The translations under genes and the position numbers were made by a program. Of a stretch of DNA of 64,000 nt, positions 58,538-64,000 are shown in pieces. The DNA lies in assembly GCA_009809945.1 (NCBI GenBank), contig WTPW01000362.1, positions 311,959-375,958 on the forward strand, written 5' to 3'. Each line of letters opens with the position of its first letter. Position 1 is the stretch's first letter. The DNA comes from Gigaspora margarita (Eukaryota > Glomeromycota > Glomeromycetes > Diversisporales > Gigasporaceae). The notes beneath the pieces were generated by a model that worked only from the letters and a program-made list of their open reading frames with translations, searched no databases and was not told the DNA's origin.

Positions 58538-59490
58538 CTAATTTTACCAATTACTAATTACCAACTAGTATTGGTAAAACTGGTGATACTGGTGAAACTG
58601 ATAAAATTGGAAATACTAGTGAAACTAGTGAAACTGTGAAACTAGTAAAACTGGTAATACGCTAAAACTGGTAAAATTGGTGATACTGGTGATACTATTA
58701 AAACTGGTAAAACCAGTAATACTGGTAATATAATATATGTGTCCAAAAATAGACTACTGCTTAAAATAAGCTACTCTCTCTTTTGATTAAAAAACTTAAA
58801 AATGTCTTTGAACCAAAAATAGGCTACTCCACAATCAACAATAGTTACTACATAGTAAAGTTTAAATTCTACTATGTAAATCTATTATTATCACTTAAGT
58901 AAACTTATACAGAGATCAAAATATATATATAGCAAAATTTTGAGCAAGATTAAAGAACATTTTATTATTTGCTTTTAATTTTTACTTTTGATGAAAAAAT
59001 TAAAAGTTTTTAAAAAAATATATTAAATAAATGTAAAAATTAAAAGTTAAATAATAAAATGTTCTTTAATTTGTATGAAATTTTAGAAAAAATGCATTTT
59101 GATCTTCTAAACATATTTATTTAAGTGATTATAATCAATTAACATAGTAAAATTTAGACTTTACTATATAGCAACTACTTGTAATTACTAAAAAACCTCT
59201 TTTACCTAAAAAATAAGATACCCAAAATTGGTATTACCAGATTGTATTACCAATTTCACTAGTATCACCATCATCACCAGTATTACTAGTATCACTTGTA
59301 TTACTATTATTACTAGTTTCACCTGTATTACTTGTATCATTAGTATTACCAGTTTCACTAGTTTCACCAGTTTTACCAATCACCAGTATTACTAGTATCA
59401 ACAGTATCACCAGTAGCACCTAGCTTCACCTAGTTTTACTAGTTTTACCAAATCAATTTTTAAGTTTCACTAGTTTTACCAGTTTCAACT
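58538..59490. repeat. Palindrome with 9-bp ACTGGTGAT-type minisatellite arms
   Basis: The left arm, 58565-58735, is an array of 9-mers (ACTGGTGAT, ACTGGTGAA, ACTAGTGAA, ACTGGTAAA). The right arm, 59230-59490, is the same array inverted (ATCACCAGT, TTCACTAGT). The core, 58840-59190, is palindromic (centre near 59010) and homologous to the core of the hAT-like element at 54176-54520. The left flank of the core carries pogo-type words (CCAAAAATAGACTACTGC). The ORF rich in Asn-Thr-Gly-Asp here is a product of the 9-mers. Confidence 0.7.
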
Positions 59491-59754
59491 AGTGAAATTA
59501 ATTATTTCACCAATAGCTTTAATCTTGAAGCTAAGAATGGAGTGAGATTCATACAAAAAATAAGTGTTAGTTCATTCTTTGTTTGTTTTTTTTGGTGTTT
59601 GGTATTATTTGTTTACTACCCTTTTTTTTGTACCATGTTTGGTCAAGGTATTGGAATAGTGCTAGAAATAGAAATTTGAGAACAGGACTAATACAAAAAA
59701 AAATGTATAGTTTTTTCTTTGGTTTTTTTTTGTTTTTGGCATTATTTATTTACT

Positions 59755-59940
59755 AATCATAAATAACCATTCTTTTTTTAAAATTTTAAACCCAAATATT
59801 TTAAAAAATATCTAATCAAGCTCAATAAAAATTTATTTATTTAAATTTTATAAATCTATAAAGTTTAAATTAAAAAAAATTTATTGATTAGATAGTTTTC
59901 AAGTTATTTGAGTTTAAAAGAATGCTTATTTATAATAGTT
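59755..59940. mobile_element. Small palindromic MITE in the array
   Basis: ATAAATAACCATTCTTTTTT at the left is matched from the right by ATAAATAAGCATTCTTTTAA. The inverted match continues inward through CAAATAnnTTnAAAAnTATC to TAATCAA. It interrupts an array unit. Exact ends are uncertain. Confidence 0.5.
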
Positions 59941-60697
59941 TACAATAACCTTTTTTTCTTGTACTATGTTTTATTAAAGTATTGGAATAACATTGGAAAT
60001 AGAGATTTGAGAACTAGAACTGGTACAAAAAAAAATATATAGTACTTTCTTTTTTTGTTTTTTTTTTTTTGTTTTTTAGTTTTTTTATTTACTAACCTTT
60101 TTTCTATACCATATTTCTTTTTTTTGGTTTTTTTTAATATTATTCCTTTACTAGCCTTTTTTCCTGTACTATGTTTTGTCAAGGTATTGGAATAGTACTA
60201 GGAATAGAAATCAAGAACTGAAACTAATATAAAAAAAATATAGTTCTTTTTTGTTTGTTCTTTTTGTCTTTAATATTATTCATTTAATAATCTTTTTTTA
60301 TTTGTACTATGTTTTGTTAAGGTATTGAAATAGCACCAGAAATAGAAATTTGTAAACTGGAACTGTTACAAAAATGTACTGCTCTTTTTTGTTTGTTTTT
60401 TTTGTCTTTTAATATTATTTATTTACTAATCTTTTTTTTTTTATTATATTTTGCTGAGGCATTAGTATAACACTAGAAATAGAAATTCAAGAACTCAAAA
60501 AAATTGTACAGCTCTTTTTTGCTTGTTCTTTTTGTCTTTTAGTATTATTTATTTACTAATTTTTTTTTTACTCTGTTTTATTAAAGTATTAAAATAGTAC
60601 TAAAAATAGAAATATATGAACTAGAGCTATTACAAAAAAAATATACAGCTCTTCTTGTTTGTTTTTTTTTTTGTTTTTTAGCATTATTTGTTTACTA

Positions 60698-60963
60698 CTA
60701 TAAATGGCTGGATAAAAAATCCTTCTAGATAGTAGACCCACTATGTACTATACCTGGATGCAGATTGCAGAATCTTCTTTAATTAAATGTGATTCTTTTT
60801 TAAAACCTAAATTGCATATTATAAGTGTTAAGTGTATGTACATCTCAAATTTTTACACTATATGATATAAACTCTCAGCTGTGTACTATACCTGGGGTCT
60901 ATTATAGAGTTCTAAAATTGGTAGCATGTAACAGACCCAGGTCTTGTATCTGGCCATTTATGG
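60698..60963. mobile_element. 266-bp MITE related to the 17.7-kb element
   Basis: Ends CTATAAATGGCTGGATA and CCATAAATGGCCAGATA (from right) are flanked by TA (60696-60697, 60964-60965). The interior has TATACCTGG, CAGACCCAGGTC and GGGGTCTATTATAGAGTTCT-type words, as in 17746-18072. It splits an array unit. Confidence 0.7.
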
Positions 60964-61409
60964 TAACTTTTTTTTTGTACCATGTTTTGTTAAAGTATTG
61001 GAATAGTACTAGAAATGGAGATTTAAAAACCAAAACTATCACAAAAAATATATATATAACTCTTTCTTGTTTGCTCTTGTTATTTTACTATAAATAATAT
61101 ATAGTAATTATAGAACTATATAGAAATTGTCACGAATGATTATGAAATCAAATGATAAAGAAATTTGAATATATTTTATATATAATTTTAAATTTTTTAA
61201 AGTCTTTTTTGTCTGCTTTTTTAATAGTTGAGTTAGGATTTAGAGTTTATTTATTATTATCAAACTATTGATTATTTTTATATTGATTATATATTGATTA
61301 TTAACTATTACAGATATGTATCAATTACAATCATAATTAATAGAAATTGGCAGAGTAATTGGCATCGATATTTTTTCTTCTAGTTAGTAATTGAAAATAA
61401 TTATTCCGC

Positions 61410-61975
61410 AAATTTTGCTAATATAATTCAATAGAATTTGATCCTAATAATGCTTTTACATTAAGATACAAATATTCAATATATTATAAATTAAAAAGAT
61501 ATAATAATGCTATTGATAATTTAATAAAATCTTTAGAAATAAATTTTGATAATCCTTTTGCCTTAAAAAATAAAAGTAATATTTATTATATTATAAAAGA
61601 TATATTAATTTTTTTGCTAATTTAAATACTTTAAAAATTGAACCAAATAATACTTTGCTTTAAAAAATTGTGAATTAACTTATATAAATATAAAAAAAAT
61701 TTAATGAAAATCTGCTTGATTTAAGTAAAACTTTAAAAATTAATTCAACTAAAACCAGTAGCACAATCTTTTTATATAAAAAACAATATGCAATTATTCT
61801 ATATATACAAACTCTTAAAACTTAAAATAAACTACTATATACTATATTGGTTAATCTTTATAAAGCAATTGATTTTGGTCTCATTCTAAGACTTGAAAAT
61901 TTGTTAAAAAATTATTGTGCAAAATTTAAAATTTTGAATAAGTTAATATTAAACAACTATAAATAGATTTTAGAA
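61410..61975 (+). pseudogene. TPR repeat protein fragment, degenerate
   Basis: The plus strand reads FDPNNAFTLRYKYSIYYKLK, RYNNAIDNLIKSLEINFDNP and FALKNKSNIYYIIK. After frame changes come TLKIEPNNTLALKN and LLDLSKTLKINSTKTSS, then YKAIDFGLILRLENLLKNY. The spacing of about 34 residues and the pattern A-I-x-x-L-x-K-S-L-E-I-x-P-x-N mark TPR units. Host-type TPR families with this wording are abundant in arbuscular mycorrhizal fungi. It is A/T-saturated, with stops in each frame. It resembles the fragment at 40697. No function assigned. Confidence 0.55.
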
Positions 61976-62095
61976 GGCTAAATAGAAATCTCTAATCTGA
62001 TTTCATTATAATCTGTAACAAGTATAAATTTTAATAAATTTATTTAAATTCTTTTTAAAAAAGATTAAAATAATCTTCAGTTTTAAAATTACTTT

Positions 62096-63810
62096 TATTT
62101 ATTTTTTTTAAAAGTGAGACCTTGCTTGTATCTTTATTAAGTAATTTATATAAGAGGTTGTTATATAGCAACAACTTAAATTGTATAGTAACAAATATAT
62201 AAATTACATTTAAAAATAAAAGCTCAGACTAATTTATCTATGATCCAAACCTACTAGAGTGGTCAAGACTCATCTAGATTTGGATAATTAAAATGTAATT
62301 AGTAGAAGTATTGTATTTGATCTACATAGTAGGCCAAATACTGATTTTGTAAAGTGTCTAACCTATTGGTAGGCATGTATTGTGGTTCAAGTATAGCTAA
62401 TTAGGAAGCTTGCAGAGGCACTATAGGCAGTGTTGCCACAGGACAGCTTTGGACAATAATTTGGAAACTAGAATGTGTTCAGCACCAAAAAAAAATATAG
62501 TTATATACTTTTTAGATAAATTTATTAATTATTAAAGCCTAGACAAGCTTTGGACAATTTTGAATGTGAACAAGCCAAAAAAGAGGGTCATTTAAAGCCA
62601 TGTACCTATGTGACATTTTTGTATAAATCAACTAACCAGAGTCACAACATTTTGTTTACATGTATTAGCTCAAAGAAAACAAAAAACAAAAAAAAATGCA
62701 AGAACATAAAAATGGCTGTTCAAACCTGTCTTGGGCCATTAATAAAAAATGCTAAGAAGGCAATTTTATCTATATGTTTGTTCTAACTCTAATCTTGACC
62801 CTAATGCTAAACAGGCTCTACCCCTAATTTAACTACATTTTCAAAAAATCACATGGGTACATGGCTTTAGCTATTCCTCAAAAAAAGGCAGTAAATAGCA
62901 AAATGTACAACACTGGTTATAAGTATATATAGTGTGTTGATGGAGCTTAGTTCAGAAAAGATGGCATGCTAGCAGTGATTGAGTATGGTTGCATTTGCTA
63001 TTGGGCAAATATAGAACAGTATAGCTTCTATATTTGTTCATAACTTTCTTCAGATATTTTAAGAAAAATCTTGATAATTATCTGAGAGGCTTGCTTATAT
63101 GGAATGTTAAAAGATTGTAGAGATTGGATTAGAGGGAATGAAATAGTCCTCTAATAGTAAGTATAGAAAGTAGAGGTCTAGAAATGTAAAAGTGGGATTA
63201 AAAGCTGGGTATATATAAATTGCTTATATGAAATACCAGTTGATTAGAGAATAGATCTATATCTATACTCTATATAACTTTGGATATAGTAGAATAGATA
63301 GTTTGATCAAGGAGAGAAGTACTTTGATATGTTAGCTAGTGAGTAGGGGATGCAAAACAACTATAGTAGAAGCAGTAATGTGTTAAGAAGTATACTGTGG
63401 AATTGTGCATAGGTAGACAGGTTATTAAAAAGGTTTTTGATCTTGAAGAATTTGAGATAATTAAGTTTGGGATTTGTAAAGTTGTTAGAACTTTTTTGGT
63501 TGTTATTAAAATAAAACCAGGTAGCATTTCAGTTTATAAAGTGTGAGAAGTATACCTACTCTAAGATATGTTTTTGTGAGAATCATATTATAATAACATG
63601 TATCTTGCAAATGTTTTTGATAAAATATTTGGTAGACCCTTCTACTATTGTAAGAAAAAGGAGAGGTTGTAGATATTGGCATGGTTAAAGAGTAACTTAT
63701 ATGCATTAGAGTGATTTCTGGCCAAAAGGTATATACTTGGTTGTTGAAGCTATTGTCTGTATGTAATTTATCTCTCTCTGTTTTAATATTGTCAAATCTA
63801 ACTGAGGATT
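62096..63810 (-). mobile_element. Second LINE 3' end, same family as at 39.8 kb
   Basis: It starts on the plus strand with a T run (62104-62111), the complement of a poly(A) tail. The stretch 62218-62390 (ACTAATTTATCTATGATCCAA, AAGACTCATCTAGATTTG, ATCTACATAGTAGGCCAAAT) is homologous to the 3' UTR of the 39.8-kb copy. Short minus-strand frames upstream (63336-63706) are Leu/Tyr-rich and could be the decayed end of the reverse-transcriptase protein, but no catalytic motif was found. The 5' boundary and target duplication are not identified. Confidence 0.5.
62428..62915. mobile_element. Inverted-repeat element within the LINE end
   Basis: The ends CAGTGTTGCC and CAGTGTTGTAC (from right) match. 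A stronger inner pair is TAAAGCCATGTACCTATGTG (62594-62613) with TAAAGCCATGTACCCATGTG reversed at 62848-62867. A CTAACTCTAATCTTGACCCT patch lies near 62784. AGCTTTGGACAAT occurs twice on the left, so the left boundary could instead be near 62545. The 78-codon ORF is a shadow. Confidence 0.5.
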
Positions 63811-63819
63811 ATTTGTTTA

Positions 63820-64000
63820 GGGGGCATCAATAAATTACGTTATGCTTGAGGGGGAGGTCCCCCAAATATAACAATTTTCCAATATGTAGGGGGCAACATA
63901 ATGCAATTATTTATAAAAATCTGTCTAAAACTTGATCAAGTGGTCCGATTTGGTACCATTCGAATTGTCTCGAGGAGAGGATTCGAATGGTACCAAAATC
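63820..64000. mobile_element. Partial second copy of the 28.7-kb MITE, cut by the window end
   Basis: It begins GGGGGCATCAATAAATTACG. It then shares AATATAACNATTTTCCAATA, TGTAG, AACTTGATCNAGTGGTCC and GGTACCATTCGAATTNTCTC with 28666-28860. The remainder lies outside the window. Confidence 0.75.

Larger units (their letters stand above)
59530..61085. repeat. Tandem array of about 130-180-bp units with two MITEs inside
   Basis: About seven imperfect units share TTGTACTATGTTTTGTTAAG, GTATTGGAATAGTACTAGAA, ATAGAAATTTGAGAACT, TACAAAAAAATRTATAG and a T-rich tail with TATTATTTATTTACTAA. Units begin near 59625, 59960, 60165, 60305, 60440, 60570 and 60975. Non-coding. Confidence 0.65.

Noticed and set aside
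59234..59419. Asn/Thr/Gly/Asp-rich minus-strand ORF
   Set aside because: It is a translation of the 9-bp minisatellite arm. No independent protein signal.
1..64000. CRISPR arrays, prokaryotic operons or rRNA genes
   Set aside because: Repeats lack regular short-repeat/unique-spacer layout. The probable introns, SINE, LINEs, MITEs and base composition are eukaryotic.

Overview
The window reads as very AT-rich fungal repeat DNA. The repeat-family resemblances (Helitron Rep/Pif1, Plavaka-like and MULE transposases, the large zinc-finger family at 11.7-14.4 kb, truncated protein-kinase exons, TPR fragments) point to an arbuscular mycorrhizal fungus (Glomeromycotina, Rhizophagus/Gigaspora type). 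That placement rests on recognised family resemblance, not on a search. I found no intact host gene. Nearly every coding stretch is a degenerate transposon protein broken by stops and frameshifts. The best candidate for a once-normal host gene is a multi-pass membrane protein (25.35-25.95 kb and 28.2-28.6 kb), which carries one in-frame TGA and is split by a 2.3-kb foldback element.

Layout. 0-0.2 kb: end of a foldback repeat. 0.4-5.3 kb: decayed Helitron (N-terminal region, HUH Rep, Pif1 helicase) with a 152-bp PIF/Harbinger-like MITE inserted in the helicase. 6.0-7.1 kb: tandem tRNA-like repeats. 8.2 kb: 228-bp MITE, with a second copy at 34.5 kb. 8.8-9.9 kb: Plavaka-like transposase remnant. 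10.8-17.4 kb: a MULE whose N- and C-terminal parts flank a 3.7-kb block holding a large reverse-strand degenerate gene; its C-terminal part is also interrupted by a 1.06-kb pogo element. 17.7-25.1 kb: several MITEs, a 555-bp tandem array of truncated kinase exons, a perfect palindromic element and a tRNA-derived SINE. 25.3-29.2 kb: the split membrane gene, a foldback element and another MITE. 29.8-37.5 kb: low-complexity DNA, a 2.5-kb nested palindrome with 0.9 kb of inserts, and tandem repeats. 37.7-38.9 kb: foldback element with a 9-bp target duplication. 39.8-40.7 kb: 5'-truncated LINE with a 16-bp target duplication, sitting beside a TPR fragment. 41.0-43.5 kb: large palindrome with a MITE at its centre. 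43.9-47.1 kb: MITEs and a 2.7-kb foldback element containing an 863-base assembly gap. 47.1-55.2 kb: reverse-strand LINE (ORF1-like, endonuclease, reverse transcriptase, RNase H), with a hAT-like palindrome inserted in ORF1. 55.9-59.5 kb: more palindromic elements with simple-repeat arms. 59.5-61.1 kb: tandem array. 61.4 kb: TPR fragment. 62.1-63.8 kb: second LINE end. 63.8-64.0 kb: a MITE cut by the window edge.

The dominant theme is inverted-repeat DNA at every scale, from 180-bp perfect hairpins to multi-kilobase nested palindromes. Several palindromes have arms made of short tandem repeats, and a different repeat word is used in each. Nested insertions with readable target-site duplications give a partial order of events. 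No CRISPR array, rRNA gene or convincing functional tRNA gene was seen.
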